The notes: generated by a model from the letters alone, not told the origin. A DNA stretch of 64,000 nt from Tribonema minus (GCA_017506865.1 JAFCMP010000190.1:930001-994000); one strand, 5' to 3'; shown: positions 49,315-60,028, counted from the stretch's first letter. A program made the numbers and translations.

Positions 49315-49709
49315 CTAATGGGTTGCTCTTGTCCCTAATTCTGCCTCTCGCGCCACGCGTTCCTCCGCCATGGCGCCCAGCAGCATCCGTCCCTCCTTGC
49401 TGTTGCTAAGTGGCAAGCTTGTGGCAAAACTGGTCATGATGGCCAGCCAGCATAGTTTGTTTGTTTGGTGGCCTCCTGCTGTCTGCAGTAGCTCTGAGGG
49501 TCTTTTGCCGTGTTGTTCCTGCGGCTTGCGCACTGCGGCTCGAAGCATGTGACGTCCACCATGAGCGGTCGTCGTTGCGTCGCGCCGTCGTAGCCGGTGA
49601 CTGGAAAGGCATCCGCCGGCAGCACGATGTCCATGTGCAGGTCGTCCTTGGCGGAAGCTATGAACGGAGTGCGGTTGTATGTACATATTTGCGCATTTGC
49701 TACACGCAT
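49315..49709 (-). pseudogene. decayed C-terminal nuclease fragment of an RLE-type retroelement
   Basis: The minus strand reads DLHMDIVLPADAFPVTGYDG then RPLMVDVTCFEPQCASRR, matching the MDIV ... DVT layout of the nuclease block in the NL and OTU elements nearby. The frame then shifts; the next frame (from about 49560) continues TNKLCWLAIMTSFATSLPL and AMAEERVAREAELG to a stop at 49315. It is an inactive remnant; assignment rests on motif spacing only. Confidence 0.45.
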
Positions 49710-51188
49710 GATTCTGTTACCATCATGGAATCATTGATGCACCAGAGCTGACTTGAATTGTTCGACTGGCGGGGGCCACAATTCACGTCATCGCTCATAC
49801 ATGTCCCACGTAGGCATATATGCTAAAACTAATTGTCTGTCCGCTAAGTATTTCCTGACTGCTACGCAGGCTTGGTCCGCAACTGCGATTGTCGGGCCAC
49901 TTCAATTATCTAACCGTTGCTGACACAAAGGATATCGCACGTTGCCTTCACCCGTTCCTCATCCTCTCCCCCTTACCCCACCTGGCCACGAATGCTTTCT
50001 TGCCACAGCGCTTCATAAGGAGCAGAAGAAGCTTGCGCATTCACCGCAAAGCTTCTCAAGCTACGTGCGCCGCGCACTGACGGACGCTCCGCGTGGCGAC
50101 CCCGCAGCCGCTCCCCTTCTGCAGCACGAGACAGCACTTTATACGCGGTGACGGCACACTCCTGTCGGGGCAGGGCGATGAGACTCATGCGACACGAGCA
50201 AAGCAAGCGACAGTAGTGTGAATACTGCCTGCAGTTTCTAGGGTTGGGGTTAGGGTTAGGGTCAGGGTTCCTGACAAATTCCAGCTCTGGCCCTAAGCTT
50301 GATGCAACAGGGCATCATTGTTTGCATGTTCGGATCCGAGGGTGGTGTCGCACATGGCCTCGCGTGTGCACATGAGCCACGGCTGCTCATGATCCCGCAA
50401 GAGTGGCATGAGAGAACTGACCGTTTCAGTACCAGACCTATGATTGCCAGCCACCCCTTCAAGTTGCAGTTCTGCACCTGCTCAAGGTCATGTCTCTAGC
50501 TGGCTGACATGCCTGCACTGCAGCATGATCGCTAGCAAGGGGCTGTAGGTCTAATTTGCACACAAGTCAATCAGGGGTCGCGCCGAGGGGTGGCCTGCAG
50601 CACCAGCTGTGCGTGTACGGAGTCGTTCTCAGAGAGTTGCTGTGCCAGCTTATACAGTGCAGTCCTTGTTCCACGCAATGCCAATCGGCGACCACCTAGC
50701 CAGCGTCATATGCTGCAGTGCTGTTTGCATTTATGATGAATTGAAGGCGAAGCGGTTTTGCAAGCTCTCTACAGTGTCTGCTTGGTGACATTTGCGTTCC
50801 ACAAGTTTGAGATGCCATTGTCGCACACTTGCCAAGATAGTTGATTGTGTGCAGCATAACCATTTCTTGTTGACAGCAATATCTGTGCAATGCTGTAACT
50901 TGTGGAGGCACTGTGCTCGATGCCGCATACTGTGTAGAAGCTTTGCCATCATGTGGGTGCATCACAAATAGTGCATTTACAAAGGCAATCACTGCGTGGC
51001 ACGCTGCCTAGTGCTGCAAATGCGATGCGCATATATACGTACATGTGCTTCACTCCACGACTTAGGCTATATGTCTGGGAAGGTTGCTTGGTCTACTTTC
51101 AGAATTGTACGTATGGACTTGTATTTATAAAGGCCCAAGGGAGGCCGGGTTGCCTATGCAATCGAAAAGCTTGCGTCAACGCAGCAGC
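49710..51188. other. no gene seen; short telomere-like stretch
   Basis: No coding frame supported. At about 50240-50268 lies GGGTTGGGGTTAGGGTTAGG followed by GTCAGGG, two to three TTAGGG-like units only. The right part is presumably the 3' UTR of the large element starting at 51189. Confidence 0.35.
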
Positions 51189-54100
51189 CTAGTCTGCGCT
51201 GTGCCCTAGGAGCTTGGATACCGGCGCCGCAACACAGCCCAGCATTCGCGCTCCACGTGTGTACGCCATAACGCGCTCCGCCAACTCCCGCGCCAGCGAT
51301 ATGCTCAGCTCAATGAGGATCTGACGCTTAGCTAACCCGGCCTTGCGTAACACATCTGCCTTCCCCCCCCCTGAGCACAGTGCTGAGTGCATTGCCAACT
51401 CCTTAACAAAAAGGCTTGTCTGCTTGCCCAGCCGTCCGTACGACTCCTGCACGAATGGCACAAAAGCCCAAGATGACGTCAAGGTGCCGGTGTGGTGCTT
51501 GACCTTCGCGTCCTCCCCCACCCCAGCAGCATAGCCGTCCGTGTTCGAGGCATTTGTTCTGCCTGTCAGGTTCGAGCTCGCTGTGGGCGCGCGCACACTT
51601 GTGTCTAGCACTATTCCCTTGTTACGGTATGCACTGCTAAAGTGCAGACACCCTGGGTCAATGACTGTGTCCGCCCGATACCCCGGTACCTTGAAGACGC
51701 TAGCGTCCTCATTGCGGACAATAGAGACATGGTGCTGTCTCAAGATGCGCTGCAGGCACCGCTTTTGGGCAGTGTGTGTCGCGTTGTGCCCCCGTATGTG
51801 CTGGCTGGGGCAGCTGATCGCATGCGTGGAGGTGGGGCTCACATCACTGCACCGCCATGGGCACACCTCGCCCTGTATGCCCCACCCGTCTATGAAGATC
51901 GCAATCAAAATCATCGTGGCTGCTGCCATACTGGACATGGGCGCCGCACCCGGGCGGTCATTGGCAGTGGGTGGCACGCTCATCCACGCCATTGCCCCGG
52001 ACGCACGCTGGCTGCGCAGCTGCGCCAGGACCCGTGCGCTAGCCTGTTGGCGGCGGCGGCTGGTGTCGCGCGAGTCACCAATAGGTGCAGCCTGCGTCGG
52101 CTTGCCCACGGCACCAGCCGAGGCAGCCTCTAGGTCCTCCACCAGGCAATCCTCGTATTGACGTCGAAGAACATTTGAAAGGCCGGCTTGTAGTCCGTGC
52201 GTGAAGTGACCGCGCCGGCGGCGGGGCACTACCTTCCTGCAGATCTCATCAGCATAGGCCTCCCAGTCGTCGTCGTCGTCCTCCTGCCCGCCGCTGCAGC
52301 TGCTTTCTTCCGCGCTAGTTTGTGTTTTAGCGGGCGTGGAAGGGGCAGCCGCGGCAGCGGCTTGAGGGCCAGGTACGGTCGCCGCCGCAGCGGCCGCCTC
52401 GGCGCCAGGCACAATGCCGTGGGTGTGTGGGGCTGGCTCAGTGGTCACTGTCTCCGTGACGGCAGTTGCGGCGTAGATCGCTTGCACCGCAGTGGGGAGC
52501 GTCGACGCTGCGGCCGTCGTATCTGCTGCCCACCGTAGCAACGATGCTGGGAGCTGCTCGGCCACAGCTGTGCGTGATTTTTCGCCGCCATCAGCTGTCA
52601 GCGCTCGCGTAGAGCGTCGCACGGCCTCGATGATTGGCGGCAGTCCCTGGTCCTCGCGTATTGCGCATGAGTGCTGCGCGAACCAGGTGACTGCGCCGTG
52701 TTCGTCAGTGCCGAGCCTCAGGGCCCCTGCTGCCACAGTGGCATGAATTATTGCCGGCCTCAGTGTTGTGCATGCCTGGGCCGTGTATGCGGCTGGTGCC
52801 AGTAGCCCCAAAAGCGGCATGCCCAGACCGCCTCGTCGCTCCGGCAACCGTGACGCCCGCAGTGGCACTGCGATGTCCGTGAGTTCTGGCGGGCCCAAGC
52901 GCGGCAATACCAGCACGCTGCCACTGCTGGCTTCCTCATTGTCACCAGCAGTGCAGGCGGCCAGCAGGTGTGACTTCATGGCTGCCGCGGTAGAGCAGCC
53001 GTGCAGATGCAGCATGCGTTCGAGCGTCCATGCACAGAACCCGTCAAACGCGTGCAACCATGTCTCACTCAAAGCCGTGTCAACGACCCGAGCTAAGAAG
53101 CCCATGCGCTTCGTCAGTGACCTGCGTAGAATGAACTGTGCTGCCTGTAGGTGATGCCGCGCCATTCCAGCTAGCTGCCACGACAATCGCCATGTCCCTG
53201 CGTCGACAAGATGCTTGCTCATGGCAGCGTGCACATAGGCTGGGTGCCCTACCGGTACCCCGACCGATGTAAAGCCCTGACTGGATTCTGGCATGGTGGT
53301 GTCCACAAACGGTATGTCAAGGGCGCGCAGGCGTGCTCTGGCCGCTTCATCAAACACTGTGCCGCGCATGGCGATGGCCAGCGACTTGTCTGGTCGAACG
53401 CGTAGGCCCCCTGCCGCCAGCCGGCGGATCACCTCTGCCACCCCAGCGGCCGCTGCATCGTCGAAGTAGGCAGCTTGCAGCACGTTGAGGTCATCCAGGA
53501 AAGCGCAGTGCGGGGCTGGCGGTTCCGCTGTGCTGTGGCCGTAGGCCGGCATACTGCCGGGCGTCGCATTCACTCCATCAGGGTAGAAGAGTAGGAAGGC
53601 CGCTGCCACTGCAAAGTACAGCGGCCCTAGAGGGTCCCCTTGCTGGCACCCTAGGTGGGAGCAGATAATGCGAGCTTCACCGTTCACCTCCACCCGCATC
53701 TCTGGGGCAGTGTCACCACAGTATACGGACTCAAAGTGCGGGAGCAGCTCCGGACAGAAGAGCATAAGCCCCCGCACAATGGCGGCGCGATCCACACTGT
53801 TAAATGCGTTCTCACAGTCCAGTTGGATAGTGGTGCCATACAGCTCGTGCCACACGCGCGCGCGCGCTGCCACATGCTCGACGCCAGACCGGTATCCTAC
53901 GCCAAACTGCGACATGGAGGCCAGCAGCCCCGATATCTTGCCCTTGACACTCCGTGCCGCTGTGGACCCGAGGAGTCTGCGCCAGACACTGGAGCAGGCG
54001 ATCGGACGCCGCTTCTGTCCTATGCCTGAGAGGGCCGCGGCGCGGAGAAGCCGTTGCGATTGCTCCGGCAGCAGTTCGGGCTCAACAAGCAGCGTCGTGA

Positions 54101-57100
54101 ACACCTTGGCCAGGTGATGAGCGAATGCCGGTTCCATCACATCTGATTCTGAATCACCAGCTAGTCCTGGCGAGGCACTGCTCACGGGGCGGGTGGCTGC
54201 TTTCACTGGTGCACCAGGCCCAGCGGCCATCAAGAGGTGTTCATAGCGTAGGCCGTCCAGCCCTCCTGCCTTCCCCGCCCCTGCTGCGGACAAGGTCGAC
54301 AGTATGTCTGCCGCCTCCACCTCGAGGCGCCGTCCGGCTGCGCTGGCAGCATCCTCAGGCCTATCGCTGTGATCATGTGCCTGACCCGATTCGAAGACAG
54401 GACTGCCGCTGCCAGCTGGCCCGGTGGTCGTTGCCACCCCTGCGCTGTGTAAGCAGTGCCGCCGGGCGTCGCGTACCAGGCCGCGCACTTGCTCCATTGG
54501 CGTATCGACTACCCCCGGCCGGGTGCCAGTTTCAGGGTGCTTTGCTGCCAGCACCTGTGCCGTGACCTCGTCTGCTGGGGCGCATGCTTCACGCGCCTCT
54601 AGTCGTGCGGCAGCCAAGCCTACCCCCCGTCGCTTGCCTGAGAGGGCAGCGCATGCTGTTTGCTGCCTGGAGTCAGCCTCCGTCCAGTCGGCATCGAAGT
54701 TCGTTTGTGCCGACGCCATAGCTGCGTTGTTTGGTTTGGGGGCCCGCAGCGCCGCTGCTGCTGACAGCGTCTTTCTCAGTAGCTCCGCGAAGTCGCCAGA
54801 CAGCAACGCTGCCAGCCGGGCCGCAGGCGGCATACCGGTTCCCTCCGGTTGCCTACCAAAGGCCATCGCTGCTAGCAGGTGCAGCAGCCTGTAGCCGCGC
54901 TGCACTAGAGTCTGAGAAACCTGATGAGCAAACGCCCCGGCACCATGGTGGAGGCGCACCCGTGCCGCCTCACGTGCACTGTCTGTGGCGTCCGCCAGTA
55001 GTCGTGTGGCGTGCTCCACTAGCCGTGCCCACTGGGTGCACTGCAGCTGAGTGCGGAAGGGGTTGGCAGTCGTGGTGAACCGCAGCAGCAGTAGATCCGC
55101 CTCATTGGTCTGGTCAAGTGCGTGGACGACCGAGGGCGTCGAGAGGTCCCAAGCCAGGGATGCTCGTGCCTGGGGCTTTGAGGGCCTGCCACTGGTGGTG
55201 GTGGTCGGGGGGGGCGGTGACGCGGCATCGTCCGGCGGGTCCACGTCCATGTCCGCCCATCCCACGGCCGTCCCGCGGGGGGGGCTGCTGTCCTGCAGCC
55301 TCAGGCTGTCAGACTGAGTGCGGCTGCCGGCGCTGCTAGGCGGTGCCGCAGCAGCTGCCGTTCGGCGCCGGCGTTGCGCGCCGGTTGCCGTGGCCGCCGG
55401 GCGTTTCTTGCTAGACTTTGAGTTGGCAGCGCCACTAGCCGGCACCGCCGGTAGTTTTGGAGGTGTCGCTGCGGCAGCCCCCGCCGCCGCGGCCGCGCCG
55501 TCGCTACCCGCACCCCCGCCCTCGGACTGGCCCGGGGGTACTGCCGGGCGTGCGCGCGTGGGGGCGCTTCCATTCCGTCGACACGTGTGGCATGGCGAGG
55601 TCAGCGCGCATTGCCTCTGCCCCGCGCTGGCTGACATATGGACCAGGCCGCAGGCACCTGTGCATGCACTCAGCTTCCTTACCGCCCGTAGGAAGTCTTC
55701 TGCCGTGCAACCATACATGGTGCTCATCTCCTGCACATGCTTGGCATGGTGTGCCCCAGTGCTGCAGGTACTGCTGCCTGAAGGGGCACGGTCACCGGAT
55801 GGGTCGTGATCAACCTGCTGCCGGATGCCCTTGGCGTATGCTGCCGCCGGATTTTGCTGACAGTGTGATGTGCTCGCCTCAGGGTTCAGCATCGACCTCG
55901 TGCAGCTACCACCGTTGAAGTGGGCCACTACCGGTGCCATGCGGCTCGCAGCTGACAGTTTGCCTCGCTGTTTGCTGTCCTCTTTCTGACCAAGCTGCCA
56001 AAATGCCAGTGTGCATAGTGGACACCTCAGTGGCTCAGGCTGCTGTGGCAACTGCAGCGCAGTACGGGGCTGTGTCCGACTCGGAGCCGTGATGTGGGTG
56101 CTGTCAGCTTGAGTGGTCGCCGACGCTGTCATAGTGGTTGGCAAGGGCGGAGCTGCCGCAGGGGCGACAAGCAGTTCAAAGTGTCCCACATTTGTATATA
56201 GCCCAGGCGGCGTCCACAGCACATCCAGATGGCAGTCAGGCTGAGCTGGAGTCGCCGGTGCGAATACCGCTGGCAGCCCCATCAGTTGTGCCAGCACCAG
56301 CCCTGTTGATTTTTGCGTGCTGCCAGTGGCCTGAGGCTTGGCCTGCCACACCGTCACCGAGACCGCGTAGACCGCTGCAACAATGGCCCACACAGACAAA
56401 CCGAGGGGCCGTCCCCACACGCCCTCTTCCTGTAGGCGTTGCAGCAGGAGCGTGTGCCCGCTGTCCTTGCTATCCGTTTCATTTGTGCCGTACTCGATTG
56501 CGAGGCAGCGAGCGCGTGTCCCGTACGTGTCGAATTGTTCACGTGTACACGCAGGTTGGGCTGCGGCATGCGCGGTCAGTTGACGCATCGATGACATGCT
56601 GGCCCCTTGTTTGCCCGCCCCCTGCGTGACGTATGCCACCATCCCGTCCAGCAGTGCCTCTCGCATGGCAATCACCAGCGCTGGGGCCGGCAGTCCGTGC
56701 TCAACTGCGACGCTGCCTATGCCGTGTAGAGCTGTATGAATCAGGCAGTTGCCGTTGCCCACGTTGCTCACGGGGCGAAGCTCCCCACCACGTGCTAGCG
56801 TCGCTGTGTTTTCCCCAAGCGCCTGTTTGTGGAGTGCCTGCAGGCCCGTGTGCCAAGTGGAAAAGCCATAGTTGGTGGCTTTTGCCAGCGCGTCTTGCTG
56901 CTCCTCCACGGTGACTGTATGGCACACGGTTGAGGGTATCCGGGTCGCCACCGTCACGGTGGTGACCTTCGCCGGCCCGGATATTGGTGCTGAGGGGGCA
57001 GAGGCACCGCCCCTTGGCGGTGTGGTGGCTGGTGCCAGCTGCCCTAGGGGTGCAGGAGAATTGTCGCACTGGGCCTGTCGCTCCTGCGTCCGCCGTCTGT

Positions 57101-57905
57101 GTTTACCTCTGCGTCGACTGCGCTTTCCACTGGCAACCATAGCCGTGACAGATGCTGTCTCGGTCATTGTTGCGTGGGTGCTGTTATCACCGGCCTGCGT
57201 TACGTCTGACTCGCCATGTTTCCCGGCTGGCTGGCGAGGCGACCTGGCAACGACCGGTTCCCTAAGGGAGAGTTGGTCAAACACCGCTGCCAGGTCGTTA
57301 CCCTCTTCTCGGAGGGAGAGCAAGCTGAACGTGACCGTCAGGTCATGCATCTGATTCACCAGCGGTGCGCAGGGAGTCCGGCCCAGCAGGGTCTGTGTTG
57401 CTGGCGCGTGCAGTCGGCGTGACGTGCGGCCGGGTTCAAGCTTGGTACCCGTCGGCCAAGCGCAAAGCACCGTGACGCGTGCCCGATTGGGGGCAAGGGC
57501 CAGTGCACGTACCCTGCGCGCGAGTGCGCCAGCCGCCCCCAGCAAGCCTTGCCAGTGAGATCCCGTCGGGTCCCTGGGGCATTCGCTAGACTGAGCGCCC
57601 GCTGCGACAGCAGCTGCTGCACTGCCAGGTGTGCTGGGCACACGATCGTTGCTTGACATCGTTGCGCCGCTATCGCTAGCACGACTTTCGCCAGGCAGCA
57701 CACCCATTGTGCTGCTCCGGGTCAGTCTCGGCAGCGGCGCAACTGCCACACCGTCCAACGTAGATGCATGGGCTTGCCTGGGGTCCACCCCCAGGTGCTC
57801 GCATCCGAGGATTTTGCGTATGGGACCACATTTGCTAGCGGCGGCGAGCAGCGCGGCTGTTGGCTTCAGGCTATTCCCCCCACCAACAGCGCTGCCGCCG
57901 CGCAT
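51189..57905 (-). CDS. ORF2: OTU-like protease, reverse transcriptase, restriction-like endonuclease (2238 aa)
   Basis: Starts at the ATG 57905 (MRGGSAVGGGN). OTU-like domain ~375-580: GNGNCLIHTAL with candidate nucleophile C387 and VGHFELLV with candidate H575; OTU enzymes cleave ubiquitin or process polyproteins. A Cys/His patch follows (RCPLCTLAFWQLGQ). Reverse transcriptase ~1290-1520: FGVGYRSGVEH, LDCENAFNSVD, QQGDPLGPL, FLDD (DD at 1471-1472). Near the C-terminus, a CPWRC...H...C finger (about 51800-51850) and a nuclease-like block (GYRADTVIDPG ... GIVLDTSVRA, about 51590-51700) fit an RLE. No stop in 2238 codons, so it may be recently active. Its ATG overlaps the end of ORF1 by 40 nt in the -1 frame. 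Confidence 0.85.
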   Translation of the reverse strand: MRGGSAVGGGNSLKPTAALLAAASKCGPIRKILGCEHLGVDPRQAHASTLDGVAVAPLPRLTRSSTMGVLPGESRASDSGATMSSNDRVPSTPGSAAAAVAAGAQSSECPRDPTGSHWQGLLGAAGALARRVRALALAPNRARVTVLCAWPTGTKLEPGRTSRRLHAPATQTLLGRTPCAPLVNQMHDLTVTFSLLSLREEGNDLAAVFDQLSLREPVVARSPRQPAGKHGESDVTQAGDNSTHATMTETASVTAMVASGKRSRRRGKHRRRTQERQAQCDNSPAPLGQLAPATTPPRGGASAPSAPISGPAKVTTVTVATRIPSTVCHTVTVEEQQDALAKATNYGFSTWHTGLQALHKQALGENTATLARGGELRPVSNVGNGNCLIHTALHGIGSVAVEHGLPAPALVIAMREALLDGMVAYVTQGAGKQGASMSSMRQLTAHAAAQPACTREQFDTYGTRARCLAIEYGTNETDSKDSGHTLLLQRLQEEGVWGRPLGLSVWAIVAAVYAVSVTVWQAKPQATGSTQKSTGLVLAQLMGLPAVFAPATPAQPDCHLDVLWTPPGLYTNVGHFELLVAPAAAPPLPTTMTASATTQADSTHITAPSRTQPRTALQLPQQPEPLRCPLCTLAFWQLGQKEDSKQRGKLSAASRMAPVVAHFNGGSCTRSMLNPEASTSHCQQNPAAAYAKGIRQQVDHDPSGDRAPSGSSTCSTGAHHAKHVQEMSTMYGCTAEDFLRAVRKLSACTGACGLVHMSASAGQRQCALTSPCHTCRRNGSAPTRARPAVPPGQSEGGGAGSDGAAAAAGAAAATPPKLPAVPASGAANSKSSKKRPAATATGAQRRRRTAAAAAPPSSAGSRTQSDSLRLQDSSPPRGTAVGWADMDVDPPDDAASPPPPTTTTSGRPSKPQARASLAWDLSTPSVVHALDQTNEADLLLLRFTTTANPFRTQLQCTQWARLVEHATRLLADATDSAREAARVRLHHGAGAFAHQVSQTLVQRGYRLLHLLAAMAFGRQPEGTGMPPAARLAALLSGDFAELLRKTLSAAAALRAPKPNNAAMASAQTNFDADWTEADSRQQTACAALSGKRRGVGLAAARLEAREACAPADEVTAQVLAAKHPETGTRPGVVDTPMEQVRGLVRDARRHCLHSAGVATTTGPAGSGSPVFESGQAHDHSDRPEDAASAAGRRLEVEAADILSTLSAAGAGKAGGLDGLRYEHLLMAAGPGAPVKAATRPVSSASPGLAGDSESDVMEPAFAHHLAKVFTTLLVEPELLPEQSQRLLRAAALSGIGQKRRPIACSSVWRRLLGSTAARSVKGKISGLLASMSQFGVGYRSGVEHVAARARVWHELYGTTIQLDCENAFNSVDRAAIVRGLMLFCPELLPHFESVYCGDTAPEMRVEVNGEARIICSHLGCQQGDPLGPLYFAVAAAFLLFYPDGVNATPGSMPAYGHSTAEPPAPHCAFLDDLNVLQAAYFDDAAAAGVAEVIRRLAAGGLRVRPDKSLAIAMRGTVFDEAARARLRALDIPFVDTTMPESSQGFTSVGVPVGHPAYVHAAMSKHLVDAGTWRLSWQLAGMARHHLQAAQFILRRSLTKRMGFLARVVDTALSETWLHAFDGFCAWTLERMLHLHGCSTAAAMKSHLLAACTAGDNEEASSGSVLVLPRLGPPELTDIAVPLRASRLPERRGGLGMPLLGLLAPAAYTAQACTTLRPAIIHATVAAGALRLGTDEHGAVTWFAQHSCAIREDQGLPPIIEAVRRSTRALTADGGEKSRTAVAEQLPASLLRWAADTTAAASTLPTAVQAIYAATAVTETVTTEPAPHTHGIVPGAEAAAAAATVPGPQAAAAAAPSTPAKTQTSAEESSCSGGQEDDDDDWEAYADEICRKVVPRRRRGHFTHGLQAGLSNVLRRQYEDCLVEDLEAASAGAVGKPTQAAPIGDSRDTSRRRQQASARVLAQLRSQRASGAMAWMSVPPTANDRPGAAPMSSMAAATMILIAIFIDGWGIQGEVCPWRCSDVSPTSTHAISCPSQHIRGHNATHTAQKRCLQRILRQHHVSIVRNEDASVFKVPGYRADTVIDPGCLHFSSAYRNKGIVLDTSVRAPTASSNLTGRTNASNTDGYAAGVGEDAKVKHHTGTLTSSWAFVPFVQESYGRLGKQTSLFVKELAMHSALCSGGGKADVLRKAGLAKRQILIELSISLARELAERVMAYTRGARMLGCVAAPVSKLLGHSAD

Positions 57906-59995
57906 GTCGTTGGTCGGGTGTGTATGTCAGCAATGTGATCATGGCCTGATGCACGGTCACAGCCTGACAGTGTGCATGCTGTCGCGGCGACCGGGCCTGC
58001 GAGGCAGTCGGCGCAGCGCCACACGTCGCACTGGTCCAGGGCCCCTAGATCACCAGATGGTGTCGTGGCGCTTGCTGCTGTGCGTCTGATGAAGAGGTTG
58101 CCGCACCCATCGCAGACCTGCTCCAGGCCGCCGCATATTGGTCGGTGGTCTAGGAAAAGCTGAACATGCAGTTCTGCAAATTGCTTCCCTTTCCCTGTGT
58201 GGCGCGTGCGCTGGTGTGCACATGCGTGTGCCGCTGGGCAATTCTTGTCCAGGGCGCGAGGATTTGCTCGCACTATGAACTTGTCGCACATGCGGCAGTC
58301 CAGCCCCGGGATATTGACCTTCCGGTTGGCAGCGTGTATCTTGGCGGGCGCCAGATCTGTCCTAGCGGTGATGCCGGATATTGGGTGCCCGTTGCGACTG
58401 TTACCGTCAGAGGTGACGCTGCCGCCTGACAGAGAGGCGCCGCTGCCAGCTGGCTGCAAAAACCGGGACGTGATTTGTCTCTGGTGACCCGCCGGCCCAG
58501 GTTCGCCAACTTCCATCGGTACAGGCATGGTCACGGTGACCGGCTTTGCCAGCGCACCGCCAGACTGTGGCTCTGGGCGGGTGACGCTGCCAGTGCTTTG
58601 GGCGCTGGCGCGGCGCCGACCCCGCCGGGGTGCAGCCGCCCCACGTTCGCCGCCCGGTGCAGCAGCGGCCGCTGGTGCTGTTGTCACCATGTCTGCAGCA
58701 CATGGGGTTGCCGCTGCGGTGACCTCCATCGGCTGAGGACCGGGATGCCACTGGGGAGAGGCGCCGCTGCTAGCTGGCTGCGAAGGCCGCGACGTGATCC
58801 GTCTCTGGTGACCCGCTGGCCCACTGGTAGGTTCGCCAACTTCCATCGGTACGGGCACGGTCATGGTGACCGCCTTTGCCAGCGCACTCAGTTTGCCACA
58901 CGGCGACTCTGGGCGGTTGATGCTGCCAATGCTTCCGAGGCGGCCCAGGGGCGGCCCAGCGTTGGCGCCGCGGCGCCGACCCCGCCGGGATGCAGCTGCC
59001 CCGCGTTGGCCATCTGATGCGGCAGCGGCTGCCGGTGGTTTTGGCACCATGTCTGCCGCACGTGGCGTTGCCGCCGCCGTTAAGTCGGAGGTAACCTTGC
59101 GACCGCATGCAGCGGCGGCTGTGACAGTCGTCCGTGGCTGTGCAACCACCTGGTTGGCCGGTGCGGGCCCCGCCGCTGGTGCGGCAGTGGCAGCCGTCAC
59201 TAAAGGCGTTTTCCGCCGCGATCGTCGTTTTGGCATTGGCGTTGTCGCTACTGGTGGATCCGGCGGCAGTGTCGCCCGACGGCGTGTACTTGCCGCTGGT
59301 GGCGGTAGTACCACCAAGCTCAGTACAATTATCGCTGTTGGCGGCAGTGCCTCCCGTAAACTCGCCGCTTGAGCCTCCGAGTCACTGGCAGGCTGATGCC
59401 GCGGGCGCTTCGTCTGTGAGCATCCCCTGTTACAGTGATTACTGGCACCTGGGCTGGTCAGATGGCGGCGGCGCTTCTTGACGTGCGCATGGCTGCCACT
59501 GCCCTGAGGCTCGTCCGAGTCGGCTGACGACAAGTGTAGTCTGCGCATGCTTCTGCACAGCTCTGCAACCTGACTGCATACTGGCACCTCTGGCATCGGC
59601 CGCGGTCTAGAGCTCTGGGCCATCAGCTGAGGTGGTGGCGGGCCGGGTATCGGCGGCGGGCCCGGAATCGGTGGCGGACCCGGGATCGGCGGCGGGCCCG
59701 GTATCGGCGGCGGGCCCGGGATCGGTGGCGGGCCCGGTATCGGCGGCGGGCCTGGAATCGGCGGCGGGCCCGGGATTGGCGGCGGGCCCGGGATCGGTGG
59801 CGGCGGCGGTATCGCTAGGCGTACCCAACGGCCAACACCATGGCGGCGTCTGCGGCGTGTGTCAGATTGGCGTGCAGCTTTGACCTGCCACCACCACAAG
59901 CCAGTATTCAGCCCGTGGTTGCGCTGTCCCCGTTTGCGTTTCAGAGGTGACCCCTCCCCATGTGAGGTAGGGCTGGTAAGCCAGTGGAGGGCCAT
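57866..59995 (-). CDS. ORF1 of the OTU element, Cys-rich C-terminus
   Basis: I chose the ATG at 59995 (MALHWLTSPTSHG); a start at 60109 would run through a poly-Phe made by the T-run. The N-terminus has a Pro-Gly repeat (PPPIPG units), then Ser/Pro/Ala-rich basic linkers with duplicated blocks (PVPMEVGEP occurs twice). The last ~150 residues hold a Cys/His array (CRMCDKFIVRANP, CDGCGNLFIRR, CDVWRCADCLAG, CTLSGCDRASGHDH) that looks like several zinc-binding modules. An ORF1-type nucleic-acid-binding role is inferred. It ends inside the ORF2 start, so translation is probably coupled or frameshifted. Confidence 0.65.
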   Translation of the reverse strand: MALHWLTSPTSHGEGSPLKRKRGQRNHGLNTGLWWWQVKAARQSDTRRRRRHGVGRWVRLAIPPPPPIPGPPPIPGPPPIPGPPPIPGPPPIPGPPPIPGPPPIPGPPPIPGPPPIPGPPPPQLMAQSSRPRPMPEVPVCSQVAELCRSMRRLHLSSADSDEPQGSGSHAHVKKRRRHLTSPGASNHCNRGCSQTKRPRHQPASDSEAQAASLREALPPTAIIVLSLVVLPPPAASTRRRATLPPDPPVATTPMPKRRSRRKTPLVTAATAAPAAGPAPANQVVAQPRTTVTAAAACGRKVTSDLTAAATPRAADMVPKPPAAAAASDGQRGAAASRRGRRRGANAGPPLGRLGSIGSINRPESPCGKLSALAKAVTMTVPVPMEVGEPTSGPAGHQRRITSRPSQPASSGASPQWHPGPQPMEVTAAATPCAADMVTTAPAAAAAPGGERGAAAPRRGRRRASAQSTGSVTRPEPQSGGALAKPVTVTMPVPMEVGEPGPAGHQRQITSRFLQPAGSGASLSGGSVTSDGNSRNGHPISGITARTDLAPAKIHAANRKVNIPGLDCRMCDKFIVRANPRALDKNCPAAHACAHQRTRHTGKGKQFAELHVQLFLDHRPICGGLEQVCDGCGNLFIRRTAASATTPSGDLGALDQCDVWRCADCLAGPVAATACTLSGCDRASGHDHIADIHTRPTTCAAAALLVGGIA
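59640..59815 (-). repeat. minisatellite coding PPPIPG repeats
   Basis: About nine 18-bp units of the type GGCGGCGGGCCCGG(A/G)ATC on plus, coding Pro-Pro-Pro-Ile-Pro-Gly on minus within ORF1. Confidence 0.9.
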
Positions 59996-60026
59996 AGCTT
60001 TGAAAGGCGACTTTGAGGGGCGAGAG

Positions 60027-60028
<2 letters not shown>

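Noticed and set aside
50238..50270. Telomere or chromosome end
   Set aside because: Only two to three TTAGGG-like units, and sequence with genes continues on both sides.
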